Below the pieces are notes generated by a model. It did no database searches and was not told the origin of the DNA. It saw only the letters and a list, made by a program, of their open reading frames with translations. DNA of 64,000 nucleotides from Neogale vison (taxonomy: Eukaryota > Chordata > Mammalia > Carnivora > Mustelidae): contig NC_058105.1 of the NCBI RefSeq assembly GCF_020171115.1, positions 13,988,001 to 14,052,000 on the forward strand. The letters are read 5' to 3'. Of the stretch, positions 32,216 through 43,990 are shown piece after piece (within the stretch, counting starts at the first letter, position 1; each line of letters opens with the position of its first letter). The position numbers and the translations under genes were made by a program.

Positions 32216-34880
32216 TAGTTAACAAGTCAATAGTGAAAATAGAATGGAATTATTTTTTAAGACAACTAATCCCAAAGATGTTAGAGAATGAGGAAAAACA
32301 CAAAGAATGGGTGAGACAAATATTAAATAAGTAGCAAGATGGTAAAGTTAAACTCAAAATACAGTTTAGTTACAATTGTCAAGATAGATAAACACATCAA
32401 ATTTGAATGACCTAAAACACTCTAAATAAAAAGCAAAGATTTTCAGACTTTGTAGAATAGAAGGTCTAAACTTTGGACTGAATCCAATATATCCATTTGT
32501 AATATAAGGACACATATGCTGAAAATTAAAGAATGGAAAATATATACCATGCAAACACTAAGAAAGATGGAATGCCTATATAAATATCAAATGGAGTCAA
32601 CTTCAGAAAAGATTACCAAGGATTAAGATGGATATTTCATATAATAATTAAGCCAATTAATTAAGAAATATTCATAATCTTAAATGTATATTCACATAAT
32701 AGCAGAGCTTTGAAATACATGAAGAAAGAACTGACAGAACTGAAAAGATAGAAAAGTGTACAGTTATTGTTGAAGATAAGCTAAACTCTTTGTAATTGTT
32801 GAAGCAACAGAAAGAATCAATAGGGAAGTAAATGACCCGAACAATGCCACCAAATCAACCTGTTAATTCTAACTAACAACAAGAGAATACAGAGTCTTTT
32901 CAAGTACATATAGATCAGTGACCAAGATAAATGACATGCTGGAGCAAAAAACAAAACAAAACAATTCCAAATCAATTTTTAATTACTGAGACTCTACAGA
33001 GTGTGTTCCTTGACTACAGTGAAATTAAATTAGAAATCTAAAACAGAGTCTGAAAAATCTCAAAGTATTTGGAAATTAGGCAACATAGCAAACAAAAGTT
33101 AGGTTAACCAACACATTAATAAAGGAATTCAAAGATATTTTGATAGAAATATAAAAATGCAACACATCAAAATTAGTGGGAAGCAGCTAAAGTGCTACTC
33201 TGACATAAAATAATGGCATTAAATGCTTATGTAAGAAGAATTCAAAGGTGTCAAATCAATGTCCTAAACTTCAACCTGTAGAAAAATTATAACAATTTAA
33301 ACTCAGATAAGCAAGAGAAAAGAAATAATTAAGATAATATTCTAAATCAATTAAATGGAAGAAAGAATTACACAATGCCAAAAGGTGGTTCTTTGAATAT
33401 ATCAATAAAACTGAAAAATAACTAGTTAAACTGATCAGGAAGAAAGAGAAAAGACATTAATTATCAGTATTAGAAATGAAAGAGTGAAGATCACTACAGA
33501 TATCAAACATGAAAAGAATAATAAAGGAATATCAGGACAACTTAATGCCAATACATTGAGCATTTTAGATTAAATGGACAAATCCCTGGAAAGAAACAAA
33601 TACACATACCTCACTCAATAATAAATAGATAACCTATATGTATCTATCCATATTTATCACATAAATTTAAGTTGCATTGAAAAACCTCCCCAAACTCCAA
33701 ATCTCAGTTGTTTCATTAGCAAATTCTACTGAACACTCAAGGAAGAAACGATACCAATCTTAGACATACTGTTCTGGAAACTAGACAAGAGGACACTCAT
33801 TTAATGAAACCAGCAATATTCTGACATCAATACCAGATAAAGACACTACAAGAAATGAAAAACTATAAAACAATATTCCTTATGAAAATGGATATAAAAA
33901 TCTTTAAAAGAATCTTAACAAGCCAAATACAGTAATATAAAGAGGATAATACATCATGACCAAATAAGGTTTTTCTTAGTAATACAAAATTAATTTACCA
34001 ACTGAAAAATCAATATAATTTATCACATTACCAAAATAGAGGGGGAAAAACCAAATCTTTTTCACAATAGATACAGAAAATGTACCTGATAAATTCCAAC
34101 ACTAACTTATGTTAAAAGCTCTAAGCAGGCAGTGACTAGGGAAGATCACCCTCAAAATAATGAAGGGCATCTACAAACAACCTCATAGCAAATATTATAC
34201 TTAATGATGAAAGGCTGAATGCTTCCACTAAAATCAGGAACAGAGAACAGAGCTGTTTCTTACCACTTCTAATAACATTGTTCTTGAGGTCCTAGTCAAT
34301 GCTTTGAGGCAAGAAAATGAAGTAAAAGGGAGATAACAGAATGAAATAAGTAAAAATATTTTCTTCAAAAAAAAATATATATTTTCTTCATAGATGATAT
34401 GATTGTGGACATCCACCAAGAAAGTGACTAGAACTAATAAATGAATTTAGAAATGTTCCATGATACACGGGTTAATTTACAATAGACAATATACAAAATT
34501 AAATTCTGATCTATAAGCATGAAATTCTCTGAGGTTAAAATTTAGAAATACCAAGAATAGCATCAAAAATAAAGAAATTATAAATCTTGACTCTGAGAAA
34601 TTAAAGCAGACTAAATAAGATGCAATGCCGTTAAGCTATCAACCCTCCCCAAATTGATCTATAGATTCCATGCAATCCTACCTATTAAAATCCCAACAGA
34701 TTTTCTGTACAATTTACAAGCTAATTCTAGCATTTACACAGAAATAAAATTCAGTTAGATCAGCTACAGCAATTCTAAGAAAGAACAATATTGGAGGAAT
34801 TGGACTACTAGATTTTAAGAATTACCACGAAGCAACTGTAAACAAGGCAGTATATTATTGTCAAATGGATCAACTTACAG
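32216..34880 (+). pseudogene. Old L1 ORF2 (endonuclease to RT), heavily broken
   Basis: The sense-strand order follows L1 ORF2. Endonuclease-like sequence lies at about 32370-32760 (AAATGGAAAATATATACCATGCAAAC, key phrase near 32535). The linker is next. RT text follows at about 33540-34440 (for example TTAATGCCAATACATTGAGC, TCATAGATGATATGATTGTGGAC at 34390, an F/Y-x-D-D-like core). The thumb region extends to 34880. Stops and indels occur throughout. At about 2.6 kb it is the longest old L1 block in the window. Confidence 0.7.
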
Positions 34881-35127
34881 ATTAGTAGAACAGCTGCTGA
34901 TTGTGTTTGGCAAACGCCCCGAGTAGGGCTATTTGCACTGGGCAAGTCAAGTCAAAAAAGATAAGCCATGTGAGTGGGGTCTTCCAGGGAGCTGCCAAAT
35001 GACATTCTCTGGGAATGGGGCTTTCGATGATTTCTGACTTTTCACCATCACCACCACTCCCAACTCCCCAGTTTCTGCTAGGCTTCTGATTTTCACCATG
35101 ATTGCAAGATTGGTTTTCAAGGTCACA
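34881..35127. other. Unassigned block between two old L1 fragments
   Basis: A 247-base, GC-richer segment whose minus strand is open across most of its length (34882-35196). It is not L1 and I do not recognise it. It may be a target-site or captured sequence. Confidence 0.3.
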
Positions 35128-35396
35128 CATTAGACCAGATGGACCTATCAGGTATACAAAGAACATTCCATAAAAAACAGTGGCATATACATTCACCTCA
35201 AGTGCTCATGGAACATCTTCCAGGATAAATCACATGTTCGGCCACAAAATGAGTCTCAATAAACTTAAGAAGATTGAAATCACATCATGCATCTTTTCTG
35301 ATCACAATGGTATGAAACCAGAAGTCATTTTTAAAGAAGTTATCAGAATAATCATTTTGACTGCATTCACTAGTAACTTAGATAATAATAAATGAT
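35128..35396 (+). mobile_element. Old L1 ORF2 linker fragment
   Basis: TGGACCTATCAGGTATACAAAG, GGAACATCTTCCAGGATAAATC and CACAATGGTATGAAACCAGAAG are well-known sense L1 text between endonuclease and RT. This part lies upstream of the RT text in the preceding block, so the two are separate insertions or rearranged. Confidence 0.8.
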
Positions 35397-35519
35397 GACC
35401 TAGTTGCAATTACTTTTGTTAAGATGGTATAGCCCTATTGCAGAGAGGCTTTTCACCGTAACCAAGTAAAATATATATGCTTTTACAACTGTCTTTACTA
35501 TCAGTGACTCTCTGTTTGG

Positions 35520-35880
35520 AAACCTCTTACTCCTTTGCCTTCTACTATACTACACTATCATATTTGTATCTCTTGAACAATTCTTCCTCCACTTCCTTCT
35601 AGAGCTCCTCTTCCTCCTTCTAAAACTTTAGTATTTCCCAGGGCTCTGTTCTCAACTATGTTGTCATAAATGATTGTCCTCACTTCCTTGCTTCACTTAC
35701 TGCCTATAAGTTGTGAATCCCAGACCTACGTATTGAGCCACTGTCTTTCTTTTGGGCTGCACAGAGTATTCATCTATTCACTAACCTTTCTTTCTAACTT
35801 TTCTGTTGGAAAGTAAAATGCAACCTACTTAGAACTGAACTGATCATTCATTTCCTTCATCCCAAGCCCTGGACACGATA
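35520..35880 (+). mobile_element. L2 ORF2 fragment
   Basis: TATTTCCCAGGGCTCTGTTCTC, then AAATGATTGTCCTCAC and AACTGAACTGATCATTC follow sense L2 reverse transcriptase order. Broken. Confidence 0.6.
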
Positions 35881-36600
35881 TGATGGACCAACACATCCAG
35901 CCTATCAAAACACTCAATGAGATGGCCCCAAGCAAACACATGCTAATCGATCAGAAACAATAATGAGAAAACCCTTCCAGAGGCCATAACCCAATGATCA
36001 CCCCAAAATCTAAGGCTGAAATAATGGTTAGTACTATGGATGGGACTAACAATGCTTCAAGGCAAGCTAAGCTAGGTAAAGGAATGTGTGATTATGTACT
36101 TGACAATGAATGATATATCTGAGGAAGACTGTAGCAATCATCTGATATGACCTTTAGTGCATGAGGCATAGAGAGGTCAAGAAATACATTAAGAGTCACA
36201 ATGCTAGTTAATAGAAAAGAGTCTCTAAGAGTCCTAACTTTTGGAATGGTGCCATTTCTACATCATATTCATTCACTCTGTGACAAAACAGTTATTTTAT
36301 ACAATGGCTGTGTATGGGCCATACTGAGTGGACACTGAGTGGGGAAGTATATACCATAGAAAAGGTGAAAGGAACATTTACCTGAAATCATCAGGGTTCA
36401 GTCTTTGAAGAAAAAATTATCTTCATCCTTTGGTAGGCAGAAGTAGAAAAACACCCAGACTACTTAGAACCTAGCCAAGCAGGGGTGGGGATGTTACTTA
36501 ATCATTTGGTTGAAGGTATATTTTTATTGCAAGTTATTGCATAAAAATATTGAAACTAATTTGGGCAGCTAATGAGTTAAAGTCTGTTAAAAAAATAAAT
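35881..36600. other. Mostly unassigned; weak MIR at 36120-36240
   Basis: AGGCATAGAGAGGTCAAGAAA with CAATGCTAGTTAATAG resembles an antisense MIR core. The remainder has no supported feature. Confidence 0.35.
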
Positions 36601-36627
36601 AAATAAAACCTGAAAATATATATGCCA

Positions 36628-36832
36628 TTATGAGAGACTACGGACTCTGAAAAACCATCTGAGGGATTTGAAGGGGTGGGGGATGGGGAGTTGGGGGATC
36701 CAGGTGGTGGGTATAGGAGAGGGCACAGATTGCATGGAGCACTGGGTGTGGTGCAAAAATAATGAATACTGTTATGCTGAAAAAATTAAAAATTAATTAA
36801 AAAAAAGATCAGGCTCAGTTAAAAAAAAAAAA
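36628..36832 (+). mobile_element. 5'-truncated L1 3'UTR
   Basis: It carries GAGAGACTACGGACTCTGAAAA, a G-rich tract at 36673-36698, TGGAGCACTGGGTGTGGTGC and ATAATGAATACTGTTATGCTGA, nearly identical to the 3'UTRs at 25.2 and 55.2 kb. Confidence 0.93.
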
Positions 36833-36834
36833 AG

Positions 36835-37490
36835 GCCTCAGCTTAGCTTCCTTCACCTTGTCAGACTGCTCAGTTCTGCTGAAAGGAGGAGCTGGATCTG
36901 TATGCAAATGAGCATTACTCAACTGGCTCACTTGTTTTTAGCCAGGGCTATTTCATCATTTTGGGTTCTCAGGACAGAAAAATGCTTACAAAGCAAGTCA
37001 AATGATTAGATGCAAGGTTCTGGCTGAACAGTTCATTTCATCCATTTATGCAATGACTATAATCTGCACTTTGGGGTTTCCCTGAAATCAGATACAACCA
37101 CCATGTGCCCCAGAGGGACTGGAGCCCAATTCAGCTACCAGCTAACCGCATACCAAGTAGCAGCAGCACACAGAGGGGACCTACAGAGCTTAAAAGCTTC
37201 TCAAAGTTGAAGTCCCCCCTGAAAACATCTGTACACTGGGTCTGAGACTCATAGGGTGCAGTATTCTCCTAGGAGTTGCCCAAAAGTCTAGGCTGGAAAG
37301 GAAGTTAGTGGAGATTCCCAAGATTCCTCTCTGAGATTCTGGAAAAGGAAGGCCTCCTAAATATCATCACTTTGCTTCCTCTTACCCCCGCCCAACCCCT
37401 TAACTGGCTTGGCTGCAAAGGCTCTATTTCAGGCTGCAGAGCAATGGACTGAACAGAAGTGAGCTGGATTAGCAAAGATCCCTAAGCCAA
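36835..37490. other. Single-copy block
   Basis: No repeat family recognised. It contains one perfect octamer motif and no frame that looks coding. Confidence 0.4.
36901..36908 (+). promoter_or_regulatory. POU/Oct octamer motif
   Basis: ATGCAAAT, the perfect octamer, lies in non-repetitive sequence. A single 8-mer of this kind is expected by chance about once per 30 kb counting both strands, so its function is unproven. Confidence 0.2.
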
Positions 37491-37682
37491 ATACTAAGCA
37501 TTTCTCATCTGGCCCTCAAAGACACCCTAGGAAGTCAGGAGAATTAATATCTCTATTTTACAGATAAGGACACGAAGTATCCAAGAAGTGAATGGCCCTG
37601 TCCACAATCATGCAGCTGGAAGAGGCAGAGTGAAGATTTTAATCTCAGTAGTCCAACGTTAATTCCATGTTCTTTCTACCCT
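37490..37682 (-). mobile_element. MIR/L2-type fragment, antisense
   Basis: TCTATTTTACAGATAAGGACAC, CATGCAGCTGGAAGAGGCAGAG and TTCCATGTTCTTTCTACC follow the reversed MIR core and its 5' flank. Confidence 0.65.
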
Positions 37683-37805
37683 AATGAGAACTTTCACATG
37701 TCATCTCCACCAGGCAGCCTTTTCCACTCATTCCCCAACTCTAACTTTCCTGTGCCCTCCATGTATTCTGATAGCATCATTAGTTTGCCTCATAATATCT
37801 TACAG

Positions 37806-37852
37806 GGTTGTGTGTGTGTGTGTCTGTGTCTGTGTGTGTCTGTGTGTTCTTC
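37806..37852 (+). repeat. Interrupted (TG)n microsatellite
   Basis: TG units with TCTG interruptions. The frames that read VCVCVC across it are artefacts. Confidence 0.9.
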
Positions 37853-38320
37853 TGGGAACCTTCTGAAAGGAGGGTGTGTTTCTACTGATCATTGGCTCTC
37901 AGGTGCCCAATACAGGGCTGGTACAGAGGAGATTTTTATTAATATGGTTGGTCTGAGGTGAAATTTGTCTGTTTTGAACTTATTTTAACTGAAGTAAGTT
38001 TGTAAATCTTACTCGTACTAACTCAGTGGACACAACTCAGTGGTATTTAGTATATTCATGATACTGTGCAACATCAGCTCTGTCTAGTTCCAAAGTACTA
38101 TAGTCACCCCAGAAGGAAATCCCATGCCCATTAAACAGCTGCCTTCCATTTCCCTCTCCCAGAGCTCTTGACAAATACTATACTGCTTTCTAGCCCTATG
38201 GACTCGATTCACCTATTCTAAATATTTCATATAAATGGAATTATATAATATGTGACTTTTTATGTCTGGTTTTTTCCACTTAGCATAATTTTATTGAGGT
38301 ACATCCATGTCATAGAATGT

Positions 38321-38815
38321 TGTGTTAGTCAGGTTTCTCCAGAGAAACAAGCAATTGAGATACACATCTATATCTCTTATCTATCCATCCATCTAGGTTT
38401 GTTATGAGAAAATGGCTCAAGGAATTGTGGAGGATGAAAAGTCTCATGATCTGCTGTCTGTAAGCTGGAGATCCAGGAAAGATGGTGGCAAAATTCAGTC
38501 CAAATCCAAAGGCCTGAGAACCACGGAACCCTATGGTTTAAGTCCCAGGCCAAGAACAGGAGAAGACTGATGTCCCAGCTCTCACAGTCAGGCTGAGAAG
38601 AGGGAATCGTCCCTTCCTCCACATTTTTCTCTATTTAGGCCCTCAGTGATAATGCCCACTCACTTCGGGCAGAGCAGTCTCCTTTACGTAGTCTGCAGAT
38701 TCAGACGCTAATCTCACTTGGAAACACCTTCACAGGCACCTGGAAATAATGTTGAACCAACTCCCCCAGCATTCCGGTAACCTAGTCAAGAAACCACACA
38801 AAATTAACTATCACA
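38321..38815 (+). mobile_element. MLT2-type ERVL solo LTR with perfect 5-bp TSD
   Basis: It starts TGTGTTAGTCAGGTTTCTCCAG and ends AAATTAACTATCACA, i.e. TG...CA. It contains CTGTAAGCTGGAGATCCAGG and AGGCCCTCAGTGATAATGCCC in MLT2 order. AATGT is duplicated at 38316-38320 and 38816-38820, the 5-bp TSD expected of ERVL. No internal region remains, so it is a solo LTR formed by LTR recombination. The family name is from memory. Confidence 0.9.
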
Positions 38816-39185
38816 AATGTATCAGTACTTCAGCCCTTTCTGTGGCTAGATAGATGGATAGAGCACATTTTGTTTATTCATTCATCCAGTGATGGACACT
38901 TGGGTTGTTTCCACATTTTGGGTACTGTGAATAGTGCTTCTAAAAATGTTTCTGTACAAGGACATGTTGGAATGCCTGTTTTTTGTTATTCTGGGTATAT
39001 ATCTAGGACAGGAATTGCTGAGTTGTATTTTAACTCTAAGTTTAACACTTTAAGTAAGCACAAAACTTCCAAAGTGGCTGTAGCATTTTACATTCACACC
39101 AGGAATGAATAAGTTCCAATTTCTCCAGTTTTGCTTATCATTGTGATTTTCCATTTATATGGAATATATATATATATTATATATA

Positions 39186-39350
39186 GGTGCATGGGTGGTT
39201 CAGTTATTAAGCATCCAACTCTTGGTTTCGGCTCAGGTCATGAAATCATGGGTCATGGGATCAACCCCTGCATCAGGCTCTACCCTCAGCAGGGAGTCTG
39301 CTTGAAAGATTCTCTCCTTCCATCCTTCCCCCACAAATCAATAAATCGTT
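39186..39350 (+). mobile_element. Diverged carnivore SINE in old L1
   Basis: GGTGCATGGGTGGTTCAGTTAT starts it, with GGCTCAGGTCATGAAATCATGGGTC and CCTCAGCAGGGAGTCTGCTTG following. It is flanked by (AT)n tracts at 39166-39182 and 39354-39375, probably the expanded tail and target. Confidence 0.85.
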
Positions 39351-39939
39351 ATATATACGCACATATATATATATTCAATTGTGTGTGAAGTGATATTTCA
39401 TTGTAATTTTGATTTGCATTTCCCTAATGACTAATGATGTTGAGCATCTTTCATATGCGTATTAGCCATTTATAGATCTTCTTTGAAGAAATGTCAAGTC
39501 CTTTGCTCATTAAATTTTTTTTCTCTTCTTGTCATTGAGTTATAGGAGTTCTTAATATATTTTGAAAAATCTAATCCTTATCAGATATATGATTTGTAAA
39601 TATTTCTTCCCATTTTTGGGGTTGTATTTTCACTTCCTTAATAATGACCTTTGATTGTACAAAGTTTTTAATTTTAATATTTTTTCTCTTATTGTTTGTG
39701 CTTTTGGTGTCATATATAACAACTCGTTACCAAACCTAAGATCATTAGGTTTGCTCTCATCTCAGAGTTTTGTAGTTTTAGTTCTTACATTGCATTCACT
39801 GCTGTATTTTGAATTAATTTTTGTATATGGTGTGAGGAAAAACATCTAACTTCATTCTTTTGAACGTGGATTTACCTACATATCTAACTTAACATTTTTT
39901 TCTCTGTATGATTCAAATTACTGTCTAGTGTTCTTTCAT

Positions 39940-41150
39940 TTCAGACTGAGGAACTCCTTTTAGCTTTTCCTACAAGTGGTCTAGTGATGAACTCTCTCAG
40001 TTTTTATGGGATAATTTCTTCATTTCTCCTTTATTTTTTGAAGGGTAGTTTTGCCAAATATAGATGTACTTGTTGACAGTTTTTGCCCATCACTTTAAAT
40101 CTATAATCTCACTGTATCTCATTTCTTCTGGCCTTCATGACTTCTGATGAGAAATTGAATGCTAATATTATTAAGTATCCTTTGTATATAATTAGTCATT
40201 TCTCTTGCTGCTTTAAAAAAATTCTTTCCTTGACTTTTGACAATTTGATTATAATGTGTCTTGGTGTGAATCTTTTGAGTTTATTCTGTTTGGATTTTGT
40301 TGAGCTTCAATGTGTAGATTTGTGTTTCTCATCAAATTCAGGAAGTTTGACTCTATTTCTTCAAATATTCTTTCTGCTCCCCATTCCTCTGTGACTTATT
40401 ATGCCTATGTTGTTATACTTGATTGTATTCCACAATTCTCTTAGGCTTTGTTCATTTTTCTTTATTCTTTTATCCTCCTATTCCTCAGACTGGATAATTT
40501 CAAATGACCCATCTTTTTTTAAAAGATTTTATTTGTTTTTTTGACAGAGAGATAGAGTCAGAGAGCACAAGTCAGGGAAATGGCAGAGGGAGAGGGAGAA
40601 GCAGGATCCCTGCTAAGCAGGGAGCCTGATGTGGGGCTTGATCCCAGGACCTAGGATCATGACCTGAGCCAAAGGCAGACACTTAACCAACTGAGCCACC
40701 CAAGCACCCCTCACATGACCTATCTTTAAGTCTACTAATGCATTCTTCTGCCTGCTCATATCTGCTGTTCAGCCCTCTACTGAATTTATCATTTCAGTTA
40801 TACTTGTCAGCTCCAAAATTTTTATCCGGTTACTTTTTAAAATTTCTATCTCTATTGATATTCTTTATCTGATGAAAAATCATTCTTCCAGTTTTCTTTC
40901 ATTCTTCGTCAGTGATTTCTTTAGCTCTTTGAACATGTTATCTAAGACAGGTGATCTAAAGTCTTTGTTAAGTCCAGTGTCTTGGCTTCATGATGGACAG
41001 TTTCTCCCTTGGTTCCTCGTCGCTGCTTATTGCAGGTCGTTGCTGTTTGCTTGTTTAGTACTTTTTTCTATACTATGTAAAGTCTTATTCTTTGTCATGT
41101 ATTGTCACTGAGGTCTGTGTTCTGTGAGCTTAATGGTCAGCTTGTATTTT
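39940..41150 (-). pseudogene. Old L1 ORF1 region, antisense
   Basis: Antisense to L1 ORF1: TCATTTCTTCTGGCCTTCATG, TGATTATAATGTGTCTTGGTG, CTTCAAATATTCTTTCTG and TCCTCAGACTGGATAATTTCAA mark the C-terminal domain and coiled-coil regions in reverse order. It continues past a SINE at 40517-40710. Frames are short and broken. The plus-strand frames here are antisense artefacts. Confidence 0.7.
40517..40710 (-). mobile_element. Carnivore SINE in old L1 ORF1
   Basis: An antisense CAN SINE. The flanks TCAAATGACCCATCTTT (40500-40516) and TCACATGACCTATCTTT (40711-40727) are a TSD with two changes. Confidence 0.94.
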
Positions 41151-41187
41151 GAAAGTTAACGTAAACACCTAAAGGTGTTTAGAGACC

Positions 41188-41188
<1 letters not shown>

Positions 41189-41222
<34 letters not shown>
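41189..41222 (+). repeat. (AC)n microsatellite
   Basis: Seventeen AC units, uninterrupted. It lies just outside the antisense L1 ORF1 relic. Confidence 0.95.
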
Positions 41223-41224
<2 letters not shown>

Positions 41225-41489
41225 AGGAAAGTAGAAGAAAAAAATATTCTCTTAGTCTGCAGACTGACTCTTTATAGGGCACTTCAGTGCTCAGACAGGC
41301 TGTTTACAACTCTGCCCTTGCCTTCACTTCCTGTTGGTACAGAATCTGACAGCCAATTAAAAGGAAAATCTTGGGATTTTCTCATTTTCTGAGAGAATAC
41401 TCAGTCTTGGGTATGCAGGTCACCATTATAACAACATTATATCTTAAGGCTTGAGTATAATCTTCTTTAACTTGATGTTCTCTCCTCTG

Positions 41490-42787
41490 GGGGTGAGGCC
41501 CTAACTTCCAGGCATATTGGGGCATTCCCACCCTCATGGTTTTGGTGCAGATACCCCCAAAAGGGAGTTCCCCCAAGCTGGAATCATGTGCCTGTGGCTC
41601 TACTGGTCTAATGTCTCATGGACAGTCCCACCTCCACAGCTTTAATGGGGAGGGCTCTGCCCCACAGCATTGGGTGGGTCATCTGACCTGTTGAAACCCA
41701 GGCAATGGTACCCCCTTTTGAAACTGAGTGGGCAAATTTAATGATCTCTGAATCACCTGTGGGGTCCTTCTTCCTTTGTCTTGAAGAATAACTTTATGGT
41801 TCCATCCTACAAAACCTACAAAACCTCGTAAGTCTGACAACATTTCTTCATTCCTTCCTGTCTCCCTCCTCTTCAATTCGAGTTGGTTGTTTTCCCCCTG
41901 GTATGGTTGATTAAGTTCATGGTCCACATTTATACTAATTTTTCTTATCAAAGCATCACTTGGCCACATACTTAGTGTTCTCTTCTGAACATGCTTTCTC
42001 AATTTTTATAATATGATCAGGCTGAGAATTTTCCAAATGTTTTATATCTGCTTCACTTTTGATTCCCAATTCTACCTTTAAGTCTTTACTCTCTTCTTGC
42101 ACTTTACTACAAGCATTCAAGTGAAGCTTAGCCTCACCTTCAATACTTTGCTTAGAAACAGCTTCAGCCAAAAACTCAATTTAATCACTCACAGATTCTT
42201 CCTTCCACAAAATGTTGGGACATGAATACACAAGTTCTTTGCCATGTTATAATAAGGATTGTCTTTCCCCCATTTTTCAATAACGTGGTCCTCATTTCTG
42301 AGACCTAATCATAATGGCCTTTACCATCCATATTTTTATGAACATTTTGTTCACAACCACTTGAGTTTTCTCTAAGAAGACTGAGGCTTTATCTATAAGC
42401 TCTCCTCTTCCCTGAGCCCTCACCAGCCTTGCTTTTAACGCTCCAACCAGAGCAGTGTAGGGCTTTTCTAGCAAAGAAACTTCAAACTCTTATAGCCTCT
42501 ACCCCTTTCCCAGTTCCAAAGCTGTTTCCACATTTTCAGGTATTTGTTACAACACCACCCCTACTTTTTTTTTTTTTTTACTTATTTATATGACAGAGAG
42601 AAATCACAAGTAGACGGAGAGGCAGGCAGAGAGAGAGCGAGGGAAGCAGGCTCCCTGCTGAGCAGAGAGCCCGATGCGGGACTCGATCCCAGGATCCTGG
42701 GATCATGACCCGAGCTGAAGGCAGCGGCTTAACCCACTGAGCCACCCAGGTGCCCCACACCACCCCTACTTTTGAGGGCCAATCTTC
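41490..42787 (-). pseudogene. MaLR internal region with gag-like remnants
   Basis: Antisense relic of a MaLR (MLT1/MST-like) retrotransposon internal region. Minus-strand frames at 42474-42292, 42171-41956 and 42002-41679 succeed one another towards lower coordinates and show lysine/glutamate-rich, gag-like helices. A SINE at 42569-42756 splits the part next to the LTR. MaLR elements have gag but no pol of their own. The left end is not clear and I find no second LTR at 41.2-41.5 kb. Confidence 0.7.
42569..42756 (-). mobile_element. Young carnivore SINE, 17-bp perfect TSD
   Basis: An antisense CAN SINE. ACACCACCCCTACTTTT is duplicated exactly at 42552-42568 and 42757-42773, so this is among the youngest insertions here. 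Confidence 0.97.
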
Positions 42788-43120
42788 TGTCTTAGTCCGT
42801 TGAAACTGCTATTACAAAATATTTAGCAGCTTATAAACAACAGAAATTTACTGTTCACTGTTCTGGAGGTTGGATGTCCAGGATCAGGGTCAGGCAAGGG
42901 CTTTCTCCTGGGTTGCAGGTTTTCTCCTGTGTCTTCACTTGGTGCCAGAGCAAGGGATCCCTATGGAACCTCTTTTAACAAGCACTGATCCTATTCATGA
43001 GAGCTCCACCTTTCTGACTTAAGTACTTCTCAAAAGTCCCACTTCCTAATATCATCACCTTTGGGGGTAAGTATTTCAATATACGAATTTTAGGGGGACA
43101 AAAACATCGGTGCCATAGCA
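42788..43120 (-). mobile_element. MLT1-type MaLR LTR (5' LTR on the minus strand)
   Basis: On the minus strand it begins TGCTATGGCACCGATGTTT and ends GACTAAGACA, i.e. TG...CA. It contains reversed MLT1 text (CACTTCCTAATATCATCACC, CATGAGAGCTCCACC). It joins the gag-like internal region at 42787, so this is the 5' LTR. Confidence 0.85.
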
Positions 43121-43124
43121 GGCC

Positions 43125-43990
43125 CAAATAGCAAATCTGAGCAGGCAGAAGACAGAATAGAGAAATTGGAGATATGTCAGTTGAGATTATGTAGTCTGAG
43201 GAACAGGAAAAAAAAATAATTAAGAAAAAGGAGGAGAGACTCAACGATCTGTGCAAAACCAAGCATACCAGTGTATGCACAATGGGAGTCCCAGAAGGAG
43301 AGGACAGGGAGAAAATGGCAAAAAGAATGTTTGAGGAAACAGTGGTTAAAAACTTCCCATATTTGATAAAATATAATCTATACATCCAAGAACATCAAAG
43401 AACTCCAAATGAGAAAAACTCAGAGACATCAAAATCAAATTGTCAATACCTAAAGACAAAGTGAATGACCTGAAATCAGCAAGAAAAGCAGCCCCACACG
43501 AGAGATCCTCAGGAAGATTACAGATTGATGTTCAACACAAATCATGGAGCCCAAAGGACAGAAGGGTGGCATAATTAAAGCACAGGGAAAAAAAACTCAC
43601 TGTCAACCAAAAATTTTATATACAGCAAGACTGTCCTTCAAAAATGAAGGAGAGAGGTACCTGGCTGGCTCACTGGGTTGAGGGTGTGACTCCTGATCTC
43701 AGGGTTATGAGTTCAAGCCCCACATTGGGCATGGAGCCTATTTTAAAAAGAATGAAGATGAAATTAAGATATTACCAGATAGAAATCTAAGAAAATTCAC
43801 TGCTAGCAAAACTGCCCTGTTATGAATCCTCAAGATAAGCCCCTCATTCAGGGAGAATGAATTGAGCTATACAGAGAAAAGTTTTTTATGCTACTAAAAT
43901 TAAGTGGGTAGAAATCCAAATGAGGTTGTTATAAATTAGCATGTTAATTGTAATCCCAAGGACAATCACTGAGAAAACAACTTAACAATG
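43125..43990 (+). pseudogene. Old L1 ORF1 fragment, split by a short SINE
   Basis: It reads through GTCCCAGAAGGAGAGGACAGGG, AACTTCCCATATTTGATAAAAT and AACTGTCAACCAAAAATTTTATATACAGC, the L1 ORF1 RRM and C-terminal domain. In frame, 43282-43464 gives MGVPEGEDREKMAKRMFEET. It resumes after the SINE as GAAGATGAAATTAAGATATTACC. Many breaks. Confidence 0.8.
43653..43752 (+). mobile_element. Short old tRNA-derived SINE
   Basis: TACCTGGCTGGCTCACTGGG and GTTATGAGTTCAAGCCCCACATTGG form a tRNA-like unit with a B box but no CT-rich middle, like those at 8720 and 51233. AAAATGAAGGA before and AAGAATGAAGA after suggest an eroded TSD. Confidence 0.8.

Larger units (their letters stand above)
38030..39900 (-). 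mobile_element. Old L1 3' half, antisense, split twice
   Basis: Antisense L1M-type 3'UTR and ORF2 end at 38030-38320, resuming at 38816-39185 and again at 39351-39900 (TTTTGATTTGCATTTCCCTAATG, GTTGAGCATCTTTCATATG, and GTATATGGTGTGAGGAA near the end). It is interrupted by an LTR (38321-38815) and a SINE (39186-39350). Confidence 0.75.

Noticed and set aside
36901..36908. Octamer motif as proof of an enhancer
   Set aside because: One 8-mer is expected by chance in a window of this size, so it is listed only as a weak site.
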